NCBI GenBank assembly: GCA_024449915.1
Contig: JAMZAV010001468.1
Span: 1 to 64,000 of the forward strand
From: Sweltsa coloradensis
Lineage: Eukaryota > Arthropoda > Insecta > Plecoptera > Chloroperlidae
Length of the DNA: 64,000 bases
Direction of reading: 5' to 3'
Part shown: positions 44,426 to 57,470 of the stretch, piece by piece
Layout of the letters: every line of letters begins with the position of its first letter
Numbering within the stretch: the first letter of the stretch is position 1
Made by a program: the position numbers and the translations under genes
The notes under the pieces: generated by a model
Databases searched by the model: none
Seen by the model: the letters and a program-made list of their open reading frames with translations, nothing else
Told to the model about the DNA's origin: nothing

Positions 44426-47400
44426 GATTTAAAATCAATAACCTCGTATTGCTCTCCTTCACAGCCTAGTTGGGCAAGGGTGGCATCTAGATCTTCATCA
44501 AATTCAACGAAATTCATAGGCCTACAGGTTGTGGACATGGTACCTTCATCCTCTTCTGTATTCACGGCATCTTCAGAATCCACGGCATGTTCTGAATCCA
44601 TGGCGTCTTCTGAATCCACGGCGTCTTGATCTGATTCCACGGCATCTTCTGAATCCACGGTACCGGGAACTTCTGAATCTTCGGCACCCACTTTTCTCAA
44701 CAAACGCTGGTCCTTACTGCGCCTCAGCCAGTATTTTATTTCACACTCAACATCTTCTTTGGTGGATTGCTGGAATGCTGGATTGCGCCTCACTGCAACT
44801 AAATAAACCAGCTAATTAGTGAAATTATTCAGAGCCTGGGAAAGAATAGGTACCGCCAGTAACCGACATATACAACACACAACTATCACCTGCTGATGAT
44901 GACTGTAGCTTATTTAAATTTATCTTAATCCCCAAAGAGTTTCTTCCTTTTGGAACTTATCAGTTGGATGATAGTGTACTAAAAATCAGCTAGGGCCTGG
45001 CCTAGCTACACATAAAAACACACACATAACTACTTACTGCACACATAACCAAACTACTTATAGAGTCACACAGGAAATAAATTCTGACTGCATGTCGTCA
45101 TCTTCAGCAATGTTACTTCACCTACCAATAGGTTTGTTCGTTCGCCGACAAAGTGTATACACTCTTAAGTGACGGTGTATGGAATTACATTGACTAGGTG
45201 GCGCTTTAGTGTTAAACTGAATACACTGAAGCAAACGAACGAGCCAGTGTAGACCATATACACGTTTACACTAGTGTACGCGAACGAACGAACCTATTTA
45301 TTAGAGCTGGACCGATTCCACTTTTTTGCCGATTCCGATTTTATTTTCCACCGATTCTTACCGATGCAGATTCTTTTTCACCCTTTTTGCAAAAATGGTA
45401 AATTGATAATCAAACCCCTTCACTAATATTTATTAAAACATTTAAATATGTAGGCCTATGTATTTGTATTTACATTTTATACAGGTGCCCTGGTGTAAAG
45501 TGTAGGCCTATATACAACGCGGCTTTAGTGTAGGCCTATAAACAGTAGGCCTATACATTTTCCTGGCAAACGAACAGACCTAGGTCTATTCTTATTCTTA
45601 TTATTATTGGTCTATTATAAGAAAATATAAAATTGCTTACTTTAACTTTTATTTATAAAATTCAAAATAATCATTTACCAAATTATTTAGCGGAAAAGAT
45701 AGTGAGTGTAGAAAATGTTCACGAACGAGAGACAAGACAAACTACAAATAATGAACTGTACATAAGTGTGTGTAACACAAAAAAGTATCAAAGATCGCTG
45801 TTTAATGGAGGAATAAGAGAATACAACAAATTGCCCGCAGAAGTGAAGACATCAAAATATATTAATAGCTTTAAAGTTAAATGTAAAGAAATGTTAATTC
45901 AAAATAGGGAAGAAAATATTATGTAAATGTATGTTAAAAAGTAAATTGGATGTGTAAGATTATAGTAGCAATGGAGCTAAATAAAAAGTACAATACTCAC
46001 AAATACTCATACTCATAAATGAAAACTAGACAATTATGTCGGCCTACTGAGGCTACTGATATGTGCCATGAAGAGTAGGGCCTACAACACACACAAATAG
46101 GTCAACAACAACGGTGTTACAATTTAAATAAATACGACTTACGTGTAATCATAAGCAAAACTTGTTTAAAGTCGCTAATGCTTCGTTTATCTCGCCCAAT
46201 CCAATTCAAGTCCTGTGCCATACGTTTTGTGAAGACGGTAACCATAATCAACTTTATTATGTTTCGTAGGGTTTTACCACCAAGAGCACCTAAAAACCCA
46301 ACCTAAAAATAAAAAAGACACTGGTAAGCAATTACATAGTATACAAAGTTCCATTTCAAATGTTATTGTTTGGACATCTCTTACAAAAATGTTTATACTA
46401 ATCTAAATGGCTGATTGAGAATTACTTAAAACAATGCATCATTGGCTAATTGAAAATTGAGTTCTATTAGCACGTAGAGAACACTCTGCGATTGGCCATG
46501 AGTAGGCCTACATGATCTAGCTTATGTATTACGAGGCTAGTTTGATGAGTTGTTAATGAACTAGGATGAGGTGGGTTAGGCTTTGAGCAATAATATAGGC
46601 TCTACTGGTATTTTGTTTTAAACTTAGTTAAATGAAGTTTGAACAATGTATTAATGCAAAAACATCTTCATGTCCGTCATGTACCTCAAACAAAACAATT
46701 TGCAGTGTACATGCAAATAAGGGTACATGAGAAAAGACCAGGAGCGCTCAAACACAACTGGCACGTTTACTTCACATTAAAAGACTAGCCACCCTTAGAC
46801 TAGAAAGCATATATATATTCAGCAAGCAAAATTGTAAAAACTACTACCTAGTATACCTACTACCTACAAGTTGAAGTCAAGTATGAAAGGAGTGATTAGG
46901 AGTCGATATCCTACTCACGATGTTTAGACCTTACAATCAATACAATATCACAATATTGCACTACTGTACCAGAATAATTAAATAGCATCCATACATTAAA
47001 TGACCTAGGCCATACAACAAAAACATATTTACCATTTTTGAAAGATCTTCCTTTTTTTTAGTATCTCGTTGAACCCCGTTAATTCCGTTGTGGATTTTAA
47101 TGGTAGCCCAAGTTCTTTCAGGGAGTAAAATACACCTGGCGGTTCACTGTTATTATTTGTTAGCTTATTGGATATTATTTGAAGTTGGATGCTGTTGTCT
47201 TTAGCTAAGTTCGTAAGTATTTGTAACATTGCAATCATCTTCTCATCGCTGCCTATAAATTAAAAACATAAAATTATTCTCAACTCAAGTACCAAGAGAG
47301 TTATTACAATATTTTTTATTTTTATAAACATACTAGGCCTACTATCAATTAAGTAGGTTAAGTAGGTCTACAAAAACTAAAAGTACTAGACTTACTTGAC

Positions 47401-48368
47401 TTGCGAACTGACGTCGAGCAACTAGGCAACGCAATTGTTTTTGGGGCACTTGGTTGGATTTTGGTTTGTTGGATTTTAGTTGGTTGGATTTTAGTTGGTT
47501 GGATTTTAGTTGGTTGGATTTTAGTTGGTTGGACTTTAAGTGGTTGGACTTTGGTTGTTTGAATTTTGGCTGTTTGGGGTTTAGTTGGTTGAATTTTGGA
47601 TGGTTGTTTTTTTTGGGGAGGGATTTTGGTTGGTTGCAGAATATGTTTCTTTGGTTTTGAGGTCTCCAGTGAAGTTAATATTGGTAGGCCTACATGTCCA
47701 GACAAGCTTGGAGATTTTTGTGTTAGCGAAACTATAGGGGATTCGTCATCTTCGCTACTTGGTGGTGTTTGTACTATATTGTGTCTTCTGCGTTTGCGGA
47801 GATTTATACCAAGCATTTCACTATCGGAAACATCAGTAGTAAACAGATCTGCATCTACAATTGTTTCTTTTTCCAGTCGAACCAAGTTTTCCAGTGCTCT
47901 CTTCATTGAATCTAAAACAAAGATACCGAACATTTAACGTCTATCCTATTCAGTTATAAAAACTGATTTACAAAGGAGGCCTAATGCAAAAGCATCTAGG
48001 GACTACATGAAAATTATTCAAAAATACTGGCAAGTGGAGCGAATTTAAGACCTTCCTTCTCTAGGTAGGCCTAGTATTGCTAGTTATTGGTAGACTTAAA
48101 CCTATGCATGCAGTAACTTAACAATATATTGAACATTAATGTAGGCTATTATGTCTACTTACAAGACTCGTAAAGAACGTTTATTGGGCAATTCTCCCAT
48201 GTGTTAAGGTCTGGCTTGATTTTATCTGCCGCTGCTTTATTGCGGCGTACGTCTGTCTTGTAGGGAGGCCAGAAGCACATGCTCCGATTTTCATTCATCC
48301 AAATATTTGGTACAACAGCCTTTAGATAGTCTTCATTTATAAATGATACAATTGAATACTGATAGTCC
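44419..48368 (-). CDS. DUF4806-type gene of the CACTA-like element, five exons
   Basis: Exons on the minus strand: 48163-48368 (FINEDYLKAVVPNIWMNENR, WPPYKTDVRR, NTWENCPINVLYE), 47396-47911 (charged, with a TKIQP-type repeat), 47033-47252 (LPLKSTTELTGFNEIL), 46143-46302 (GFLGALGGKTLRNIIKLIM..LNWIGRDKRS) and 44419-44798 (VRRNPAFQQSTKEDVECEIK, YWLRRSKDQR, acidic tail). All junctions have GT/AG. Phases agree except within exon 3, where an A8 run (near 47052-47059) is one base short of the frame that matches exon 4. The N-terminal WPPYK block and the DUF4806 core are typical of proteins common in cnidarian and echinoderm TEs. The start codon exon is not identified. It may bind DNA to assist the transposase (inference). 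Confidence 0.7.
45303..46020 (+). pseudogene. LINE 3' end inside intron 4, next to a MITE end
   Basis: A plus-strand frame (45633-45926) reads LPNYLAEKI, RSLFNGGIREYNKLPAEVKT and SKYINSFKVKCKEML. This is the usual last segment of Jockey/CR1-like ORF2 proteins. Repeats of ACTCAT (45995-46018) form its tail. At 45305-45365 a CCGATTCC-rich sequence (AGAGCTGGACCGATTCC) looks like a solo hAT MITE end. Confidence 0.6.
47450..47600. repeat. 15-bp coding minisatellite in exon 2
   Basis: TTGGTTGGATTTTAG is repeated almost perfectly several times and then decays. On the minus strand it encodes Pro-Thr-Lys-Ile-Gln units within exon 2 of the DUF4806-type gene. The frame is kept throughout. Confidence 0.85.
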
Positions 48369-48645
48369 CTAAAATCATAGATAGGCTATTGATGGTTTGT
48401 TGATGACAGTGCTGCCATTGGGCAGTCAGTGCAACCATAACTGGGAAAGTACAGTCACAGTTGAAAGTCATTTGCATTCGTTGACAAAATTTATGAGTGA
48501 AGGTTAATAAACAATTTGAAAGTCATTTGCCGTGGAATGCTACTTCTTCTCGATGAACATTTCATCTTTATTTGTAGATATGCATTAATCATAATTAACT
48601 GTTATTCAAATATGAACTTAGTCTGGAATAGAGTCATATGAACTT

Positions 48646-51600
48646 TCATTCTGTGTGTCGTAATGGCAGACACACAAAGTCAGATTTGTACGGTAAAAGT
48701 ACTGCTTTACTCTGTATACATAAAACTGGGTATGCACTGTAATCCAAAGACAAGTGTTTAACTCTGTAGATTGATAATTGTGAAGAAGCACATGGGTAGC
48801 TGAAGAGATCTAAATGTTGATTGAATTTCTGACCGATTATAAATATCTCCCCATCTTTATCCTGAACAAAATTTGCAATTTTTACAATGGCTCCAGAGTG
48901 CAGGTACACACACGAGTCTCGATTGTGGAGTGAAAGTCTAAATTTAGGCCCATTTATTCTGCTATAATGGGTTCCTTGAATACCTTCAGATGGTCCATTT
49001 ACATTTTTTTTCTTGCTACTCAGGGCTACAGAAAATGTAGGTAAATGCCTTTGTGACCTGTCCTTAAAACATGATGATTGGTCTCGTTCGGCAAACCGCC
49101 TGCAAACTTGTTCTAGGGGAGATGTGGTTTTCCTCAGCATACGTTTAAATGAACCAAGAAAGTTTTCAAAGGGGAATGCACTGAAGGTATCCAAATTGCC
49201 AAACCGTATAACGTCGTCGCAAAGATGAATAAGAGAGTGGACGTTGTACACAAGGATTTCTTGGCCATATAATTTAGTGCAATCATAAACAAGGTTACTT
49301 TCCCTGAGCAGATGAAAGAAGCAAAAATAATCCCAATATATAAAAAAGATAAACATGATCAACCAGATAACTATCGCCCAATTAGTATACTTCCAGTATT
49401 CTCGAAAGCATTAGAAAAATTAATATCAACTAGACTTTTTGAATTTTTTCAGCAAAACAATTTGCTGTCAACATCTCAACATGGCTTCATGCCTGACAGA
49501 TCAACTGCAACAGCTACAGCCGAAATGCTGGACAAAGTGTACACTTCCCTTGACAGTGGACACAATACCCTAGGTGTCTTCTTCGACCTAAGCAAAGCGT
49601 TTGACTGCGTAAATCATGATCTACTCCTAGAAAAACTTTACCATTATGGAGTTCGAGGAATAGCAGGACAATGGCTAAAATCTTACCTGACGGACAGAAA
49701 GCAACTTGTGGTTATCAATAACAACACCCAAACCAAATCAACCTGGCAGACAAACAAGGTTGGAGTTCCCCAGGGCTCTGTCCTAGGGCCCTTGCTTTTT
49801 CTGATATACATCAATGACCTTGCAGCATACTGCAACAAAAATCGCCTGAACAAGAAAATCTTCCACCTCTCACACTCTTGTTCCTAACTCTATTTGCTGA
49901 CGACACAAGTATAAATCATATCATGTCCAGATTCTAAAAATACAAAAGTATGTGCAGAAATAATAATAAATGCAATTGTCACATGGTTTCAGCTAATCAA
50001 TTGCACCTGAATGATAAAAAAACACAACTACTTAATTTCAGACTAAAATCAAATATAGCACTGTTAATTCCACACCTAACTGTTCAAAAGGGCACAATAA
50101 CAACTGTAAGTGAATGTAACTTCTTGGGATTATGCACGGATAACACTTTAACGTGGCAACCACATATTGATAAGCTTTGTAGGCGACTAAACTCTAGCAC
50201 ATATGCTATCCGTATGCTATCCACTCTTGCAAGCTCAGAGATAACTAGAGTAGCTTACTTTGCTAATTTCCACTCAATTCTATCCTATGGAATACTTTCT
50301 TGGGGAACAACGTATAAAAACTTGATTAATCGAGTGCTAATTTGCAGAAACGTGCCATTAGAATATTAGGCAAGCTTGGGCACCGCGCTAGCTGTCGCGA
50401 TATGTTTAAAGAGCTCAAAATACTAACAGTTACAAATGTCTACATACACAGCGCAGCTTGCTTTGTGATTGACAACCCGGAAACACTTCAAAAACTTAAT
50501 TCAACATGACCATAATACAAGACACAAAACCTCACTTCAGTATCCCTCCCATAAAACCACTCATCTCGAAAAACATATATACTATATGGGACGAAGAATT
50601 TATAATGCTCTTGCGACTAAAATAATAAAGCCTGATATATTAAGACCTAACCTCCGAAAGAAACGAATAAAGCAGTTTCTCATAGAAACCCCTTATTATA
50701 GGCTAATCTAGATGAGTTTTTCATGTAAATACATCTTGATACTATACCGGTAGTCTATTGTCACACACTGTCCCGATTGTAAATACCATTTCCTTTTGGC
50801 AGAATAACTGCACAAACCCACAGTCATTTCAATGTATCAAGTACACATCTACTTAACTAAATAGGTATCTATTATGTTTCCTTAATTAATCTTCCATTTC
50901 TATGTTTAAATTTTAGAATATTATTTGTATTGTGTATTATATTATTGTTTGTATTATAATATGTAAAATGGTTAGGTGGAAGAACAATCCATATCGATTG
51001 AACCTCGCCATTTTTGTTGTAACCATAATATTGTAACAACAGAATAAAGAAACTACTACTACTACTACTAAAGGTTTTAAGCAAAGTTCTAGCTTCTTCA
51101 ACAAATGTAGTGTGAAGTTCGCTCGAAACCAAAATGGTAATGGAACATGCCAAGAGCAGGAAATGGTTGTAAAGAGGCGGACTAAGAATTCCTTTTAAAT
51201 AAACAGGTCCCAAATAAAGAAGAAATTGACGGAATTCAGTGGCTTTCCAGCGATCCAACTCCGACAACGATCTTGGTTGCCGATTAAATTCAGTAGGCCA
51301 AAATGACTTGGCCTCTAATAATAGGGAACTTAATTCACTGACAGTACGTATCATTAGACGTTGTGGACTACTGCGGTCCTTCCACCTTACGAGAAGACGA
51401 CGTGTAACTCCTAGGCAAACTAAATGCATGTAATCCAAAGGAAAACATGAGACAAGTCCAATCTTGAGTTGAGAAAGAGGTGACAACCCTTTATGATGGT
51501 CACGGTTTTCCATTTGATCAAATGCAATGTCAGTTCTTAGAGGTGCATCTTGCTCTAAGAATAGCATTCGACTTCCATCATGAGAACCTCGTACAGTGCA

Positions 51601-52590
51601 CTTGTCGCATCCATAACGCCCATTATATTGAATAGTGCACTTAACAAGAGCTTTTGCAGGTGCATCGCAACAGAACAATCGGACATTAACAGACAAAACA
51701 TTATTCTTATAATCAAGTTTGTGCTCTTCGAGATATATCAGTTCATCAATAAAGTCATTCAGAAATAATTCAATTGGGGGTTTTGTAGAACCACAAAAAA
51801 GAGAAATCACAAATGGTTTTTTTTCAGGATCTTCATATATCATGCAAAGAATTGGCCAGAACTGTGACCCACTGCTTTTAAAGAGAGGCAATCCATCAAT
51901 GTTGAATTGAAGATTAATGATATTATTTTCGGGACATCCTAACACATCAAGTCTATTTAGAATACCTTTGCTAATACCAAAATTAAAATATTTCCCGCAA
52001 CCCATTGCCTGAACTTTGAGCTGCCTCGGGGTGGCTAAAAGAGTCCTTGCATCTATTGGTAGCTCTGGATGCCATGTTTTCAAACCTTTAAGCAGATGAC
52101 TTGTTGCAATGTGAGTAATATTGTTCTCAATAGACCAATTTTGAATAAATTCTTTTATACTGCCAACATTTTCATTATCACTAGGAATAATAGAATCATT
52201 CTCTGATTCAGAAGATTCTGGAGCCAGAGCATGTAGATCAATTTCATTAAATTCATTACTCTGGGAAGGTATACTGGTATCTCGGTTGAAGTCTCCAAGG
52301 TCGTCAATACCAGTTATTCTACTTAGGCCAACAGTTACATCAGAATCAGAAGAATACGATTCTTCGCCGACAGATGGGCCTACTTCAAAGTCAGATGCAA
52401 AGGTAGAAGGGATTTCCTCATGATTGTTTTCCTGAACCCTGGGCCTATGCTCTTCATTCGAAAAACAATGACGCAAATTGTTTTCTTCAATTGCTAGCTT
52501 TACCGAACTTAAGTGAAACCTAACCACCTTTTCAGACAGCCGTTTCCGTTGTTTAGCCAAGTTTTTTTTACATTTCTTCCCAATGTCCAT
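48646..52590 (-). CDS. tnp2/DUF4218-type transposase gene, split by a LINE
   Basis: Starts [17 protein letters not shown] at 52590 (basic N-terminus, then acidic linker). It continues with [40 protein letters not shown] (Asp block), [15 protein letters not shown] (Asp block), [10 protein letters not shown] and [18 protein letters not shown]. At 51077 a LINE interrupts. After 49290 it resumes with [20 protein letters not shown] and [17 protein letters not shown], the DUF4218-like region, and stops at 48646. About 720 residues in total, with no stop in either half. Using one copy of the duplication the frames differ by one base, so one duplication copy has probably changed. It is a CACTA/EnSpm-group cut-and-paste enzyme. 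Confidence 0.8.
49297..51070 (+). mobile_element. LINE inserted in the transposase gene
   Basis: The target duplication AAGGTT is at 49291-49296 and 51071-51076. The insert starts inside RT ([20 protein letters not shown]). It carries [33 protein letters not shown] (motif A) and [20 protein letters not shown] (motif B), then LFADDTS in another frame. Thumb pieces and a C-terminal [23 protein letters not shown] follow, with at least three further frame changes (near 49925, 50345 and 50480). The 3' end is (ACT)n. Jockey/CR1-type; 5'-truncated and inactive. Confidence 0.85.
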
Positions 52591-52822
52591 AATAGCCACC
52601 ACTAACCCCCAAACAGACAGACTGAACCAAAGTATATGACGTTTACATTACGCAGGCATACCTTTGCTTCAACTGGTTCCCATGCCTACTTTCCATAGCA
52701 ACTGGGGCTACTGCAGTGCCTTTAGTGGTTTGTCCTCCTTGCATATTCCTGGAAATGAGATTTGCAAATTTATGCCTACTTTCAAATATATTTAGACTCT
52801 AGAGGATGGATGATTTAGGACC

Positions 52823-53388
52823 AGGGGTGAATTAACTAACTCGTCGCTGTTCAACAGCGACAGCGAGAGTGACAACTTTAGTCGACGTGAGAACTGTCAG
52901 AATCCTCACTTCAAATGTTATTAAGCCAGAATAAATTGAGTAATAACGTGCATGCGTTGCAACGATTATTACAGTGAAGAACATACCGCTCTACACGGCA
53001 CTTCTGTAGTGTATTCTGCTAGTACGCGAAGGGTCGCCGGCTCGCATCAGTGGAAGCTAACCCGTTTTTTTTTTTTTAACCATTATTGTTTATTTATGTA
53101 GCCTAATTTTATTCTTTGTTATGGGCATTTTTCATTAATTCCTTTGATTATGCACCTAATAGTAATGGTTTTGATGTTGTCCATGTGCATGCTGTCTTGC
53201 AGAGCTAGGAGCTAGTGACAACTTACCACTCTCTATCGAGAACGACAACTTAGCAGCAGTCGTTAAATTACGTACTTTTTACTTTTTTACGTTCACGTCG
53301 TAAGTGGGCTTAGACCGCAGTTATCATTTTACGTCAACGTAAGTTGTCACTGTCAATCAAAAGCGCCAATTTAGTTAATTGACCCCAG
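52823..53388. mobile_element. MITE with 17-bp inverted ends
   Basis: AGGGGTGAATTAACTAA on the left matches the inverse of TTAGTTAATTGACCCC on the right with one mismatch. Subterminal words such as GTGACAACTT and its inverse recur inside. A convincing target duplication was not found. It lies upstream of the transposase gene. Confidence 0.6.
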
Positions 53389-56300
53389 GCCTATTTTAAA
53401 AGAATCGGTAGGACAACTCTATAGTGTCAACATCAGTCAACAATGCTAAATAAGGGCCAAGCAAATAACTTTAAAACTTGGGGTTAAAACAATATGACTA
53501 AAAGGACTTCCATAGAAATAAAATTTGGTTGTGGAAATACAGTGTTGCTACTGTTAGGGCTACATTCAGGTCAGAATGGAATGAGAACATTGAATAAAAG
53601 ATTACTCCTTAGGCCTAGTAATTCTTAGGTTTGAACATTTTATAGTCCAAAGACAGTACGCTACTCAGCCTCAACTAGCCTAGGCCCATCAGTGTTTGGA
53701 TTTGGTTGAATCTTGCCTAGAAATTAATAATTAGCACCTAGTATTTATTTTTTCTGCACTAACATCGAGGTCTAAAATGCCCTATGGTGAATACTAGAAG
53801 GTATAATGCAAGAAAGATGGGGGGGGGGGGTCTGAGGTGACATATTGAGAAGGGTGCTTACCAAAAGACCAACATATTGCCTTGCCAACAATGGTCAAAA
53901 TAGTGTGGTCAGCGTGAGTCAGCACGGTTACTTGAAAAATACAACGTGATCGTGTGCAAGTTGAATAATGATTAGTGCTGCATGAATGAAAAATTAGTTT
54001 ACATGAAGCGAGTGAAAAGTTGATTACGCGACAACCTCTACCGGGGACTTTAATTCTCAAAAGTTCCTATACCTACCTATAACCTGGATTTTCCCCAAGA
54101 TGCCCCTCTCAAGATCCTTAAGGCTGGAGGAATGAGAATGAAGATGATGTGTAGGCCTACCAGCCTGGTTTAGGTAGCCACCCTGCTGAAAATTCTTGCA
54201 AAGAACTTGCAAGTTCTTCATTCTTGGCAAGAATATTTCAAGATCTTACATTGTTATCTTGTCAAGATTTTTCAGCAGGACAGGTTCTTCCCGGTCAGTA
54301 GGGGCTAATTCGGATTTTTAAATTTATTGTGCACCACAGCTTTCTCTTTCAGTTGCTGTTCCATAATCAAAATATTGATCGGTACAATTATTTCCCAAAA
54401 CGAGAAATTACCGGTATCGACAGCCTATAATTAAAATAGCCTGCGGTAGCTCGCCCACCCAAAATTTTGAATTTATCGCTTGCAACGAGTTTTAAAACCA
54501 TGCTCCAGAGGGGCGTCATAGCTTCGACTGTTCAACTCGCTGAACATGTTGTAAAAATGAGACAGGTACATTAAGCCTAGATGATTGAGAAAAGCCCATA
54601 GGGGTCATGCGCGTATGGCTACGAGTGTATGAGAAACGTGCTCACAGCAGACAGCTGTTTTAGCAGTTATGTCGTTGACTGTTGTGAGGGCCTAGAGAGA
54701 CCTTTATCGTTGCTGACCTGTTGTAGGCCTATACAACATTTAAGCTCATTCTTCAGTTCAGCCTGGGATGAAAGTCACTACACAGGCAAAATATCACACA
54801 AGCAGAGTCTGGACTAGGCCGGACTGAAATTTTAGTCTCGGTTTACTATCATCTCAAGTTGTCACTCCATATGCCTAGGCCTAGGCTAGTGGTCACGTAC
54901 GAGCTAAGGAGGCACTGTTATTGGATGTCTCGTAGTCTACAGTTCGAGCTAGCGAGGCTTCGTACAAAGGTTAGAGGCCTAGGCCTAACACCAGACAGAA
55001 ATGGAATTCGAGACAAAGCAGTCCATGAGAAATTTATCTACCGACAGGATGCTCCGCGCAGCTAATGCAAGGCAAATTATTCACGAAGCAAAAAACATGG
55101 TTAGCCTGCGGAAGTGAAGTGGATATTTTTGTGTATTCGAGCAACTTAATTAGGCCTACTTCGACTTTCTTGGAAGCGACTTTACTAACAGCGTACAGGC
55201 TATAGGCCAGCATGGCTCTGCTGACCGTATAAGTCATGTCCAACCATGATGCAAAAAGTCCATCTCGCAAACAACAACTGGTGTGTAGGGCTTACTCCCC
55301 GAAACTAGAGGCGAGCTCTGGCTGGTGGGGTAGGGGCCTATGGGTCGCGGAGGGAGCTCTCGTGCAAAACTTGATCACTCTTTTTTCATTTTGTCATCGA
55401 ACTGGCCGGCCCTCTCCGCGACAAATACTCCACTGTTTTCCCTCCAAAGAATACACAATTAAATCGTTTTTAAACGATCAAAAGGCGACGCAATATGACC
55501 TACCCGGTTGACGAGCCCTAAATATACCAAATACCAAATAGGCCTAGGGCCTAGGCCTACCACAGCAAGGACCCAGAACAACCTTGAAACAAGGCAAGAA
55601 GTCCAAGAAGGCCTAGCCTAGGTAGGGCCTAGGCCTAGACCTAGGCCCTAGCTAGAAGTCTGACAGAACCTAGGGGCCTAGGCCACCACAAAATCGATGT
55701 GTTGATTGGGAAACCTACCTCAGGAAATAGGCAATGGACATAGGGCAAGGCCTAGGGCCTAGGCCTAGGCATCTTTGCCCTACCAAAACGCAAAAGCCTG
55801 GTCTGGCCATTGTGTTTGCTTCACTTATGTAAATCTGAACTTTATTAAACTAAAACTTTATTGAATACACAAGCGGGATAAAAAAAAACATCGTTACATA
55901 ACGTAGGCCTATAAGGATTAGTTAGGCTAGACCTAGGCCTACATATTTTAACCATGAAGTTTTGTTGGATAGGCCTACACACGTGGGATCAAAAGAGCCA
56001 ACTTATCATAAGATAATGCATTCTGGTTACCTTAACAGGTAGGCCTAGCCTAATTGTCAAAGCAGACGCGACAAGGTTGATACAGTATAGGGTAGGGGCT
56101 AGTTAACAACTTAGTTGTAGCCTAATACTTACACAAAAGACGAGACAACGCCGGATTCCGCCATTCCTCCTTTTTTGAGCTTCACTTGCAGTCAACCTCA
56201 ACCAGTGCGTGCCTTCTGTCTTCATACCAACCACACAAAACTTCACAATGCTATGGCTTTGCTCGTTTTGATTTTTGTAAATATAACTATTTAAACACTA

Positions 56301-57020
56301 AGATTATGCGTTTCATATTGTTTTTATATTTGAAAATCGTCAATATTTGCTTTAAATGAAATTGTATTACAAGAGAAAATGACAGCAGGCTAAAAGCTAC
56401 AGAATTATCTGCATAAATAATTCAATGTTGGTGCACATGTGCAGATGCATGTTAGCTCCGTAGCGGTAACTCAAAATGAAATAGAACGTTCTACAAAATT
56501 GCTTTTGAAATTCAATAATAATAATATATTAACCAATTTCCCTTTTAATTTGTTTGTTAATGCAAATGGTTGTTTATTTAATAAACCGAAAATTAAAAAT
56601 GTATTCATTATTACGGTGATTGCTTTCAGTAATATAATATCCAATATTCTCATTTTATTTCACAGGCTAAATTAAGTCAATAATTGATTTACTGTATCGT
56701 ACATAATATAGTAATATACAAGAAAAGGTACACCATGGAAAATATGGTCCTAATATGCATACTAGGACGCTTCGCTAACGCTTTTTTCAATCGCGTTGTT
56801 GGATGAGCGAATTGTGTGCGTTGAGTAACATGCTCCCTTAATTGGTTTTGTTTTGCCATTTTTAACATGGCTATTAAAAGCAGTGCTAAGTTGAGTTAAT
56901 CTCTATGACAATACCAACCAACAATCCAAGGCAGTGCATTCATTACAGACTTTAGGAAAAGTTGATATATGCGAAGGTTATATAAGGCGCGCATTGTTGA
57001 CCTGGCAACGAAATCGATCG
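53389..57020. other. Non-coding 5' flank of the CACTA-like element
   Basis: No supported gene. It holds a G10 run (53819-53830) and a small palindromic MITE at 54183-54283 whose ends CTGCTGAAAATTCTTG and CAAGATTTTTCAGCAG are inverted. There are dense TAGGCCTA clusters around 55540-55780, where the word overlaps itself many times. Confidence 0.45.
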
Positions 57021-57029
57021 TGTCTTAGA

Positions 57030-57470
57030 ATTTACACGTAAAAGTGCTATTTTCATGAGAAGTACTATTCCGATAGTACTCAAAATTGCTACAGGTCTTC
57101 AATAACAGATAATAAATGTCTCCAGAAAATTTCATTTTGATCGGGGTAGGCATGTAGCTGGTAGGGAGCGGTGAATGTTTTAAATAAATAAAAAAAGTAC
57201 TCTCTTTATGAAAAGTATTACTCCGATATTTCTCTAAATTACTACAGGTCTAAGTTTACAGATAATAAAGGTCTCCAGAAAATTTCATTACGATCGGAGC
57301 AGAAATGTACAGCTGTAGATAGCGGAGAAATTTGGAAAATCGAAAACAAATCGTTAAACTGCGATTTTTATATGAGAAAAAGTTTTTTTTTTTAACGATG
57401 CAGCTCTAAGTTTAAAGATTTCAAAGGTCTCCAGAAAATTTCATCTCGATCGTATAAGCCGTTTTCCTGG
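57030..57470. repeat. Degenerate tandem repeat, three copies
   Basis: AGGTCTCCAGAAAATTTCAT followed by a GATCG word occurs near 57117, 57270 and 57428. It is preceded each time by a diverged TACAGGTCT..ACAGATAATAAA segment and an AGTACT(ATT)CCGAT block. The period is 150-160 bases. Confidence 0.75.

Noticed and set aside
45303..53425. CCGATTC-containing sequences at 45305 and 53405 as the two ends of one element
   Set aside because: The repeats match only loosely, the flanks show no duplication, and one end lies inside an intron of the DUF4806 gene.
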